From: Micromussa lordhowensis
Lineage: Eukaryota; Cnidaria; Anthozoa; Scleractinia; Lobophylliidae
Direction of reading: 5' to 3'
Length of the DNA: 64,000 nt
NCBI GenBank assembly: GCA_964020085.1
Contig: OZ026605.1
Coordinates: 1,850,301 to 1,914,300, forward strand
Shown: one piece after another, positions 45,201-58,436 of the stretch
Numbering within the stretch: position 1 is the first letter of the stretch
Layout: each line of letters starts with the position of its first letter
Notes under the pieces: generated by a model
The model's database searches: none
Told to the model about the DNA's origin: nothing
What the model saw: only the letters and a program-made list of their open reading frames with translations
Translations under genes and position numbers: made by a program

Positions 45201-47406
45201 TTAACCTGCGGACATTGTCTTAGTGTATCTGGCTATGAGGAATGTATGGCAATGATTAAGGAGATCCTATTTGTATGATCATTGGAGGATAGACTAAAAT
45301 CTTGCAAAGGGCACTAATGTTTCCCATATTTCACTTGTTAACACTCTGAAGCTGTTTACCTGTAGGATGACGGCCTGATGATACTCTGCGGAGTTTGTGA
45401 TACCTGGCAGCATGCTGTCTGTTTTGGAGTCTTGAAGCAGGAAGAGGCTCCAGAATTTCATGTTTGCGTGGATTGTTCTAAGGTAATTGCTTTTCAATTA
45501 GAAACTCCTTCACAAGACTTATGAAGTTGTAAATGCCAATAGCCACTGGGATAAATGACTTCATTTTGACTCTTCATCTTTCAGGACGAACACAGTGGTA
45601 AATGTACAGACTCCTCTCTGGTTGACCTCAACACTATTGCTCTACAGGTACGGTAGCGAAAATTGAAACGTAAGTCAGACTGAATATATTTTCTCATTTG
45701 AGGTACGTTATAACAACGACTTACCAGACAAGTGATTTTTATTAATTCATTCCTTGACAGATTTTTTACTTAAAACAAACTTAAAACAAACTTAGAAAGT
45801 TTATTGGTAACTTTGGTGCATAATTCACGTTTTTTGGTTAAACCTTTTTATGCGTTTCCTTTTTCGCATTGTATGCTTTTGTTTTTATTTTGTTTTGGGT
45901 TATTAGGCCACATGTCTTTGGCGCAGAACCTTGCTTGCTTGCAGCGAATTGAACAGGATATTACCCACCAATTTGGCTCGTCATCTCAGTAAGTTTATAT
46001 TTAATGTGACTTAATCGGATTAACAATAAACTCACTTACTATAATGTTTTTATTGCCGTTTAGATATCGAAATGAGCATTGCGCAAGGCTTGGTTAAACG
46101 ACTGGAGAAAGAAGGATTCATAAGAAGTACTTTAAAAGGAAAAAGGTAGCTTCATACATCATGTCCATGTAAGTCATCAGTGAAATGTGAGAGCCGACTG
46201 TTTCTCCGTCCAAATTATCACGATCCAGTCACCACTCTTTTTACTACTCACATACGGCTTTTTTGGAATATAAATAGTTATGAATAATGCTTGATCTCTC
46301 TCAGTTGCCCCAACGTGTATGACCATTGGGCGAATAAATCCTTTTCGACTTTTGTTTAGGCTTGGTAAAGTTGTTAACAAGAAGAAAGTGCAGGTTGAGG
46401 GCTTCGAGAAGTATTTCAACAAAGGGAGTGGAAAGTTCGAATCTAATGATGTCAACCTTTCAGAAGTGGTTGTCAAAGATGGAAACAAGGCAAAGGATGG
46501 AGTAAGTTTGTGTCACATTTCTGTGCCAGGTTTCATGGGAGCTAACCAAAGCTGTGACATTCGGCCTTCATCGAACACATAATATGCTTGGATAAAATGA
46601 TTATTTTTAAAGCCAAAACGAGCTGTTCATTCTTCAAATATATATTGATTCATTTACTTTACGTAAACAGTAACGTTTTGCGTGAAGAACGAGCAAAAGA
46701 AAAGCCCGCAGTTTTGTAAACCAGAAAACTGCTACGCTCTCTCAACAGATAATCAGCTCCGTACAAAGCCTGAAAAGTAAGTTGTCTGTATATTGTAGCC
46801 GTTTCTTTTTGAACTTTAGGTGGAAAACATAATTCAGCAGTGCTCTAAGATGGATGTATCAGGGAAACGGCTGCAAATCTCTAAGAAAAAGGTAACAGCA
46901 AATAAGTACGTGATTTAATTTTCTGTTGATCACTCCCCAACAAATCTGTTGGACAACCATGTAAATCAGTGTTCCCAGCGACAACTACACTATCTTTTTG
47001 TCTTTCTAGTCGGGAGTAAAGCTGGGAGAGATCCAAAACCAAATTCTCCAAAGGAAAATTCTACATCATACACACGCATGAGAAAAATTGAAAGGCGATT
47101 TATATTTTAGATTTATACCCGTTTTTGTTTAACTCAGGTAGACAGCAAACAAGGAAAGTTAAAAAGCTCAAAGAGGGCCATATCTGTTAAAGACGAGGTT
47201 AGTATTAGGGAAAGCTGGTATTCACTTAAATCCTTAAAACAAAGCTGTGAGATTTTTCCTGTATTACTATTCACTTTCATTAACAACAGCTTTTGTTCCA
47301 GGCGGCGGAATTTGACATTTCTGACAGCCAGGAACAGGGATCTGAAGATCGTCCATTGTCGAAAAGGAGAAAAGCTAGTATAGCGAAGAGTGCAATCCTG
47401 GTTTGA
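27004..47406 (+). CDS. HORMAD1: HORMA-domain meiotic axis protein with PHD finger and winged helix (29 coding exons)
   Basis: Exons: 27004-27048, 27423-27456, 27568-27611, 27705-27727, 28640-28683, 39584-39647, 39833-39869, 40408-40428, 40520-40546, 40668-40694, 40790-40824, 40980-41048, 41568-41608, 41888-41929, 42787-42821, 43040-43108, 43556-43566, 43691-43859, 44048-44126, 44230-44265, 44524-44588, 45366-45482, 45585-45647, 45907-45988, 46064-46145, 46360-46501, 46820-46891, 47138-47197, 47302-47406. All phases fit: 1740 nt, 579 residues. The HORMA domain (about 20-225) shows LFVKKLLAVAVSSITYLR, KGCFDALDKKYLRM, MTMKLLYYDD and TPPDYEPPGFK. A C4HC3 PHD finger (about 331-378) has CPC, CGVC, QHAVC and CVDC. 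A winged-helix-like stretch follows (about 390-455). The tail PLSKRRKAS resembles the closure motif of vertebrate HORMAD1. Such proteins coat meiotic axes and recruit break-formation and checkpoint factors. Intron 5 is 10.9 kb and holds the recombinase element. Paralogue assignment (HORMAD1 or 2) is family-level. Confidence 0.92.
27778..28434. mobile_element. 657-bp TA-flanked inverted-repeat element (HORMAD intron 4)
   Basis: The 23-bp ends are exact inverted repeats starting CTCAAGCATGTTAAGGCATG. TA lies immediately outside on both sides (27776-27777, 28435-28436), the target signature of Tc1/mariner-type elements. The interior has no transposase, so this is a non-autonomous copy. Confidence 0.75.
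28868..28949 (+). repeat. (AAT)n(CAT)n microsatellite left of the recombinase element
   Basis: About seven AAT units are followed by twenty CAT units. The CAT phase resumes on the same strand at 39199, on the far side of the 10.25 kb element. This is what an insertion into a pre-existing tract would leave. Confidence 0.9.
28963..31027. repeat. Left subterminal motif set (six spaced copies)
   Basis: Copies of a motif close to CGAGGGGAAAGTCTACC lie at 28963-28979 (reverse, facing the left end), 29142-29158, 29542-29555 (partial), 29711-29727, 30266-30282 and 31010-31027 (reverse). Variants carry GTCGACC or GTCTACC. Spacing is 150-750 bp, unlike the dense right array. Between the motifs I see no gene. 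Confidence 0.7.
31028..33384. other. Element interior upstream of the recombinase
   Basis: There is no coding frame over 100 codons. A good donor (CGACGTAG|GTAAGTCAC) at about 31092 and an acceptor (TTTTTTTTAG at about 33358) could join a leader exon to the recombinase. That would place the promoter near the left end. This is inference. The rest is AT-rich with nothing recognisable. Confidence 0.35.
33385..36978 (+). CDS. Tyrosine-recombinase-like protein with two C2H2 fingers, 1197 residues, intact
   Basis: One uninterrupted exon. Residues 62-128 and 189-255 are a duplicated helical module (LKAEYSRAK / LKMYFRRAK, each ending near IQNIK / IQSLK). Residues 261-360 are charged. Two fingers share the spacing C-x4-C-x9-H-x4-H (C370, C375, H385, H390 and C430, C435, H440 or H445, H450). 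An acidic linker leads to a core-binding-like region at about 560-690. A catalytic region follows: TGTRPGAL (R746), EHKRS (K778), TNIRK (R855; the usual His three residues before is T852), and MCHTQKTAMYSY (H883, Y892 at the XerD-like distance of nine). Three 31-residue repeats (919-1011) precede two related C-terminal domains (about 1028-1090 and 1131-1193; LADDD..., WSDED...). It ends KKRKK, a likely nuclear signal. The frame is open for eight codons upstream of this ATG to a splice acceptor, so a spliced 5' exon is possible. The predicted role is DNA strand exchange for the surrounding element. Activity is unproven given T852. Family name unknown to me. Confidence 0.85.
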   Translation: MSLSTMNLLSVFRDILTKMEAYLKIVEKGNLGDEDALKDLGLAGIQEVPFNSIMSQPTMEILKAEYSRAKKVALGAEILNVGVLEMLGSELMTLLEFLARTLYKSKISDLVNAGQVARALQIRIQNIKTWYQSIGDLDEGQRRHHTGWLNDFIDRAVEGDSEAIVFFGLDEGLIIATDIMKEIPSVTKLKMYFRRAKESAAVGKYIGDKQLEAIAKSVMTYTAYLAGIKHNMKLEEPIDGQDVAGSLLAHIQSLKALGERLQRRRVGDQSGDEHSGRDSDTDDGDKNSEGRASDPDYEPMEIARPKSTDQELKKNIVPAPNETTTDQCQTEEKRISSHQEEERHNDTKPGETTKKEKLKKKRGHHSVKKCPLQTCGYEGPNLLRHLRTKHKMVEDEVVKLNSIAGLEGKRRGPRRKSKHGLRLGLKVKWCPFEGCNFATHILRKHLQRVHKLKNGEVLENYLRNAREYKGKLEQEEVQHNRNEKRKRSVPIEDPVSEPAEKIPKGDEEILDDDFEGYTSQQEGSGDDKDEDYGGRESLLEYFTAKTPRSDRQKWLTGFYNYLHYPDCGRKRNRNRLQHASHIKTILEDLDPGGSGIDILAEEEGYIVWTQWVDRNMGPKTSGTINAYLGTFEKFLAFATIDRIRPGTLPTLAEDVTKVLRNTRERLKGWRRTVDLEMRPQRNQRLLDECDTRLTIDDVEKFKGSRPVLSARKTFEKAADGNTLTKDEICEARDLLICLITIKTGTRPGALENTQLQHYKTMRRDPINGDPVMLIPEHKRSIDGPAMLALDDELVDLLAIYVEHIYPQFPSPRDDYLFLQTSGKRFTNGTMNRRLPEMWLRSGVRTDLRVTATNIRKFIVTVLQENKVQGAEFDESGVRIAMCHTQKTAMYSYLREDLTAVASRAARTIKQFTDRSSNYQPLNGPVNKVNVAADKQPSNSSEKVPSTSHEQPLSNAVNRAEAAAEIQPSNADEKGPSTSSEQPLNKLVNKGDTAVDKQTSTSVEKSRGISTEINSSKDTGTLPSSSSQRRPLADDDKKHIQEVFRDTIKSNATITMQFVRETMKKDAKLSKIEEIEGMLKRVVDYLRNIQKNEPRQDPKELPVAEKSKQVENWLTSQAGPSSIETSTSSKQKWSDEDTDKIVKVFTQECGSLKKMPPRSQVKQIFQNDLAEILERKEFLRCYNKVRHLVDLNNKKRKK
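36139..36417 (+). repeat. Three 93-bp tandem repeats inside the recombinase frame
   Basis: Residues 919-949, 950-980 and 981-1011 each start QPL and keep the pattern QPLxxxVNxxxxAxxxQ, then a Ser/Glu/Lys-rich half. The third is more diverged. They form a flexible spacer between the catalytic region and the C-terminal domains and could vary in copy number. Confidence 0.8.
37087..37092 (+). terminator. Candidate poly(A) signal of the recombinase gene
   Basis: AATAAA lies 109 nt after the stop codon. It suggests the recombinase is expressed from its own unit rather than only as part of the host intron. Confidence 0.5.
37139..37300. repeat. Repeat related to the foldback at 63070-63430
   Basis: GGTTACCATAGCAAC begins a stretch with GGCTTACAATTCA and GTGATCCCCATTT segments. 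These appear in the same order from 63115, in the arm of the foldback near the transporter gene. It is a partial copy inserted in the right half of the large element. Confidence 0.45.
38128..38295. mobile_element. 168-bp MITE with perfect 25-bp inverted ends
   Basis: GGCCACGTTCGATATATCAA (38128 on) is exactly mirrored by the right end, TTGATATATCGAACGTGGCC. No duplication of the target is visible. It is nested in the large element and so younger than its insertion, or carried by it. Confidence 0.75.
38336..38360 (+). repeat. (TTATG)n tract
   Basis: Five TTATG units follow TTGAATAAAG. A short tandem preceded by an AATAAA-like sequence is typical of the 3' tail of a non-LTR retroelement, but no reverse transcriptase fragment is visible upstream. 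Confidence 0.5.
38439..38522. repeat. Imperfect foldback, TTCAAATGTCGCGCT arms
   Basis: TTCAAATGTCGCGCTGCGGT at the left pairs imperfectly with ATAGCGCGACGTTTGAA at the right, around GAACTTAATTGATTTATTGAGTTC. GGGCC-type sequences flank both sides. Confidence 0.45.
38881..39192 (+). repeat. Right subterminal array: fourteen copies of a 16-17 bp motif
   Basis: Copies start near 38891, 38913, 38935, 38954, 38983, 39004, 39027, 39046, 39066, 39088, 39111, 39130, 39150 and 39172, all in the same orientation towards the right end. The consensus is about CGAGGGGAAAGTCTACC, with GTCGACC and GTCGGCC variants. Two of the sets form a tandem 92-bp duplication (38881-38972 and 38973-39064) that differs at one base. 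The last copy lies 3 bp from the terminal GATTCTAAT. It is the likely binding platform of the element's recombinase (inference). Confidence 0.85.
39199..39478 (-). mobile_element. tRNA-derived SINE, family B, with (ATG)n tail split by the large element
   Basis: On the minus strand it starts CTGGGGAGCAGGGATGGAGC. It then has a tRNA-like B-box (GGTTTGATTCC) and the body GTTGGTTCTGGCC to CAACACTTCTAAATTACAAT. It ends GAGCCACTTTGTGGAAATTC just before the (CAT)16 tract (39199-39246). The rest of its tail is the (CAT)n(AAT)n at 28868-28949, on the other side of the 10 kb element. Confidence 0.75.
41104..41360 (+). mobile_element. tRNA-derived SINE, family A copy 2 (HORMAD intron 12)
   Basis: GGGAGGTGCGGTGGCCTCAT begins the tRNA-like head; GGGTTCAAGCCCTGG is a good B-box. 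The longer 3' part (AGTCGCTTCATGCTACGGAA, CCTGATGAGCCACTTGG) is shared with copy 3 but missing in copy 1. Confidence 0.8.
41982..42722 (+). mobile_element. Possible solo LTR (HORMAD intron 14)
   Basis: It begins TGTTGCCCCC and ends GGGGGCA, a TG...CA pair with a short inverted repeat. TATAAA lies near 42048 and AATAAA signals near 42669 and 42695, the order expected of an LTR. No matching 4-6 bp target duplication is seen and no internal retroviral-type genes are present, so the call is tentative. Confidence 0.35.
44825..45170. mobile_element. 346-bp MITE with 9-bp target duplication (HORMAD intron 21)
   Basis: CAATCTCGTTCCCAGAGCCC at the left end mirrors GGGCTCTGGGAACGAGATTG at the right, and the arms extend about 65 bp. 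AACTTGCGG is duplicated at 44816-44824 and 45171-45179. The 9-bp duplication points to a MULE-type helper. The termini match the 72-bp foldback at 15886-15957. Confidence 0.85.
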
Positions 47407-48134
47407 TTCATCTTGGATTTTCCACCGTATTCCGATAGACTATTCCATTTTGTTGCATTTGTTTCTGGTAAACAAATGACATGGAATTTCATTGCTGTAT
47501 GTTTTTGGAATTTATAATGCTCGCGCACGTAATTTAATGAAGACCATATCAGTTTTTAGAACAGTGCTGTAGCAAGGGGAAGGGCCCTTACGCAACTTTC
47601 CGATGAATAACCTCTATGTATCCATTTCCCCAATTCGTATTTGTACGTTCCTATATTTTTTTACCGTCGTAGGGTGATGCACAAAAAAAAAAAAAAAAAA
47701 TCTTAAGTTTTCATAAAACAACATGCCGATGAAGTCTGCGTAGGCAATACAGACTGTTTAATAACGAACTAATACTGTACGTGCCTCTGAGTCTCCGACC
47801 GGTAAAACACTTGCTTGAGAGACAGTCGGTTTTGCTATTTTGTGATTGGCTTTGCAAATGTTATACTTTTTTCGATCTGCTTTGCTGAGACATTGTAGGA
47901 AGTAATTCGTGATACGCATAAATTACAAAAGGCTCTTGAAGAACGCTAGAAGTAGCATTTCCGAACCTCTAGATCTCATTTTCCCCCCTTGCTACGGCGC
48001 TGGAGAAACTCTCAATTTGGAGTAAATAATGAATTATAAATTAAGTTTTGCATCTTACATATATCAGTATTCATACACATTTGCTACGCTTAATAAAAAT
48101 GCGAATATTTCAGTCTTGTTCTGCCTTTGAAATG

Positions 48135-48302
48135 CTTACGAAAAGTGTTGAGGGAAGTTGGATCCAATGCTGACCTACAAAAGATATCTAGCTTGCCGGC
48201 ATGACAAGGCATTACGCGCTTACGAAAAGTGTTGAGGGAAGTTGGATCCAATGCTGGCTTACTAAAGATATCTAGCTTGCTGGCATGACAAGGCATTACG
48301 CG
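48135..48302 (+). repeat. Two tandem 84-bp units
   Basis: CTTACGAAAAGTGTTGAGGG begins both units (48135, 48219), with about six differences between them. On the minus strand both units stay open and read LDIF...ALDPTSLNTFRK. Thus the repeat may derive from a coding fragment of a retroelement, but I cannot assign it. Confidence 0.7.
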
Positions 48303-48660
48303 CATTACGCGCAAAATAACGTTAAGTCACACTTTTCCCTTCCTATTCCTCGCCGTATGGAGAAAAGGATCAAATGACGATCATTTACATGTACTCTTCG
48401 TACTTGAAAACATTACTTCTTTGCAGTCGCAACTGGGGAGGGTACGCAAAGTGTAACGGCGTGTAGTCGCTTTTGACTAAAGTGTTTAAGTTTACAGGAA
48501 GGAATATTGCATCCTGTGTGAAAATGAAATAACTGAGAAGTGAAAACAGACAAGAAACCAAAGGTTGAATTCTTGTCTGGTAAAAATTGAAAGATGTAAA
48601 CTGGCACAAATGAACCAAATGATTTCGTTCAATGACCGACCACAATATCATGTGTAGTGT

Positions 48661-49005
48661 TTACTGCGCGTTTTTTTCGCTACCGTCGATCAAATGCTCG
48701 GCGGCTCCTCCCAGCTTTCGACTTCTGCCGAGGCGCGGTAATCGAGTCAAATCGTTTAGCCTGCGAAAACAGCCGTCCTTCTTCGCTCCCGGCCCGAGTG
48801 GCGTTTCCTTCTCGCGAAACGCCACTCAGGCCGGGAGCGAAGAAGGACGGCTGTTTTCGCAGGCTACAAATCGTTGAGCACAGTTCAGACAACATAGGCG
48901 GAAGCTGGGAGGAGCCGCCGAACATTTGATTGACGGCAGCGAAAAACGCATTTGTCGGTCGAGCTTTGAATTTTAGAGTCTGCATGTTATTGAAGGGCGC
49001 AGTAA
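48661..49005. mobile_element. Family X inverted-repeat element, copy 2
   Basis: TTACTGCGC at the left and GCGCAGTAA at the right delimit it. The right arm is complete. The left arm lacks the TTCAATAACATGC...AAAGCTC segment present in copy 1 at 1852. It carries a nested element at 48757-48866. Confidence 0.75.
48757..48866. mobile_element. Nested 110-bp MITE with TAGCCTGCG ends and 9-bp target duplication
   Basis: The termini TAGCCTGCGAAAACAGCC and GGCTGTTTTCGCAGGCTA are inverted repeats, and almost the whole unit folds back. CAAATCGTT is duplicated at 48748-48756 and 48867-48875. The paralogous copy at 1852-2150 has one CAAATCGTT (2067-2075) and no insert, an empty site. The element at 62390-62539 has the same TAGCCTGCG terminus. 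Confidence 0.88.
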
Positions 49006-49229
49006 TTAACAGGACGACGTTCTTAGAATAATAAAAAGTTTATGCTCTAGAACCTTTCGACACTTTTATAACCCGTTTTGCGGGTACGTGATAACCTGGT
49101 AACCATTCTACAGACTAGTTTCCAGTACTTTACTCTCATACCGCTGTGGCGCATGCTAGCTGATGGTTTACCGAATGTCGTCATCGTGGGCGCTCATTGC
49201 GAAAAGTTGACGTACAGCACGTGCACAAG

Positions 49230-55582
<6,353 letters not shown>

Positions 55583-56370
55583 TAAGAGACTTGTACAACA
55601 ACAAGATAGTAATATAAAGGATGTCACAGGTGGACATACCATTAGTAATGTAGGTGGAGTTAATACAGTTTAGTGATGTAAACAGCAGCAACAGCAGGGG
55701 AGAAAGGTTGCTTTCCTCTCTTGATACAGTGTTCTCCTGGGTTTTATTAACGCCAGGCTGGTCACCTGAATAAAAACCTAGAGTTTAATGATGCTACTAC
55801 CTACTGTAGCTTCAAATATCAAACACATTCATTTTTTGAATGATGGACAGTGCTGCCATAAGTCAAACCTTTTCCATTGGCTTCAACATCTTGACACCCC
55901 CAAACGCTTCAGTCTTCATTTTAAGGATGCCTAAATAGTCTTCATTTTAAGGATGCCTAAATTTATAAGTGTTTAAGATTTAAGTCACATAATTATCGGA
56001 AGAAAGCACTAGCGTGATGAACAAAAGTGAAAACACAACAGCAAGGGGCAGTACAGGTTATACTCTTCATAGTATCTGGTTTGTCCCTGTTTCGTTTTAA
56101 AGGAACAAGGGTGTTGTGTTGTGCTGCTATGCAAATAGTCTCAGGCAGTTCTGAAAGTGTTGCTGCATTTTTGTGCTCAATGTACAAAATGTGTTACTTT
56201 AAAGCAACACCCAGGCAGAGCATACCAACGTGTCTTAATGTGTATTTAGTTTATTTTAGTTTAAATTATCACGGATTTACATTTTTTAAAAAACTATTGT
56301 ACCAGTACTTACTACAGAGCAACATCAGAACGTTTGTGGTCAGATTGTTTTACGATAGGAAATAAACAGT

Positions 56371-56548
56371 AGCCTCCATCTGACGCGAAAATTTTTCGTT
56401 TATTTGCCCGCGGACATTATCTGTTCCGAGAAGCGAACAGTTTTCCGAGATCATAGGTCCAGGAAAACTGTGAGCCTTGAGGAAAAGATAATGCCCATGG
56501 ACAAGTTGCCGAGCATAATTTCGCACCAAAAGGAGGCTTTTGTGTTCA
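56371..56548. repeat. Imperfect foldback element
   Basis: CATTATCTGTTCC and ACAGTTTTCC of the left arm are mirrored by GGAAAACTGTG and GGAAAAGATAATG of the right arm, with outer pairing of AGCCTCC and GGAGGCT. It is degenerate and therefore old. Confidence 0.5.
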
Positions 56549-58373
56549 CTGTCTTTCAAATATTTTTCGCAATGCGCGCAGTTTTAAAATTTGGGGAATG
56601 TCACTCAGATCTTACCCAGTTTTAGCTGTAACATCGATTCTCTGCAAGTTACTAATTTTGGGATAATGCTGTATTTTACCTGGAGAAAAGCAAATGGAGC
56701 AGGAACGACTTAAAAACTTGGTTTAAATGCAGACACTACAACTAAGTTGACAGTGTATTAGACGCAAACTAGTATAATTTATTGTTTGACTCGCAAAACA
56801 AGGATATACATAGCCATATTGAAATATTGAAAAATATCAAATGGGATATCATTTTAGTTTTACTAAATACCTCTAAGATATTGTTGATAAGGGTAGCAAA
56901 TACTGTTATCTACCTGCCGCACCCTCACTCGTTTAGTTCAAGCGATTAATTCAAGCATGTCTCTAGAAAACCACCCGAACGTCAAGTAATGCAACTTTGT
57001 ACTAAGATTAATGTTCTTGCAACTGCATAATTAATTTATTTTTAGATTTCACCCGATTTTTATAGTTTTGTGTTTTCCGGACCAGTAGAAAATCTTTGCA
57101 CTTAACGGAAACTCGTTCGCCACAGGAGCAAAATGAATATGGGTGCCGTAACGTCAAGCAAAGTACTCCGATGATCAAAACGTACCGTTCATGCCCCTCT
57201 AAGTGCTCGATAGGAGTTTTTCCTTTTCCTTCTTTTTCTCCTGCCAAGTTCAATAGTTCCATTGGCAGCTCGTCGGGCAGCAGTTGACATAACTTGCTAT
57301 ACTGTTGCCGAGTCTGGCTCATTTTGCACTTGTGGCAACGTTTAACAAAAGGTCTCGAGTTAGATTGTCTATTATTATAGACTATCTGCAAATAGACTAA
57401 CTGGAGAGACCATTTTAGTCCTGAAGAGACTTCTCTTGTTTAGTTACCGTTTATGTCTGCTTTAATACCGTCCGTTTCTTAGAATAGATGAGATGAAAAT
57501 AAAAACGAGGAGTTGGAGTAAGTGTTGTTTGGTATTACGATATTTCAGAGATGAAGGTTTAAACAAAATGAGTATTCAGAGCGAGCAACTTGGATGGAAA
57601 GTGATCGGCTGAAGTGCAAATTTCCACCATTTACTAAAGGGTTAAACGAGTTACTGAGAACCTAGAGCAGCATATAGCTTTCTTGAAAATTTTGCATTTT
57701 CTAGCCTTGATTAGCTTGAAGATCTCTCCTTTTGTATACAGCCTTCATCTTTGACTCCGCCTATCTATGCGCACGGTTATTTTAGGGCATTTACATGTAC
57801 ATTTACATCTCATGATTACATTTACAGCTCGTGAGTAACTTGCTCTGTTTACCACGGGATATTCTTTATTCAGATGAACAAACATTCCCAACAGTAATCC
57901 AAATTTCGTGACTAACTCACCTGTTTTTTTTAGAAGAGATCCCCTTTATCAAAATACCTGAGAGGAAATCTTGTGACAAACACGCCAGGTACAGATTTCC
58001 TGTATTAAAATAGATGCGTGGTTTATTCTTATCAGGGAAATCTCAGGAATATTTCAGTTCTTTCTGGATAAACTCTTTTCAGCTGCAACGTATCTGCATG
58101 TAAAATATAAGGAAGAGCTGTACTTTTCTTAGCCGTGGAGATCCGATATTTTAAGTCAGTTTTCTTTCATTTGTTCAATAAAAATCTAAAATCAAAGCGG
58201 AAAACTCCTCTCTTTGTAAGGCGGAAAAGGCAGTGTTCCGCCCCCCTCCGAAAGGTTTTCAGTGGTTCGTGGCCAACTTACAGCTTCACAGCTTACGTTA
58301 CAGCTTTATTTAACAAATAAAGAAGCATAAGCCGTGTATTACACTGTGATAAAACACGCCGGGATTTTGAGAA

Positions 58374-58436
58374 CTCGAGGGAAATGTAGCCTGCGGCTCG
58401 TGTTTCCTACATTTCTCGAGTGTTCTCAAATATACA
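58374..58436. repeat. Short foldback
   Basis: GAACTCGAGGGAAATGTAG pairs with CTACATTTCTCGAGTGTTC around a 20-nt loop. GAAGCATAAGCC outside the left arm and GGCTTCTTC outside the right may extend it. Confidence 0.5.

Larger units (their letters stand above)
47407..49229. other. Intergenic region between HORMAD and PRMT
   Basis: It contains an A18 run near 47682, an 84-bp tandem duplication and the nested MITE pair at 48661-49005. The PRMT promoter should lie in the last 200 bases before 49230, but no core element is recognisable. No other gene seen. Confidence 0.5.

Noticed and set aside
47011..47093. Possible extra HORMAD exon starting SGVKLGEIQNQ
   Set aside because: It has an acceptor but reaches a stop without a donor. 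At most it is an alternative terminal exon, and the main chain joins 46891 to 47138 in phase.
57008..57391. 127-codon minus-strand frame
   Set aside because: There is no recognised domain, conserved neighbour or splice context. It is kept only as a note in the intergenic entry.
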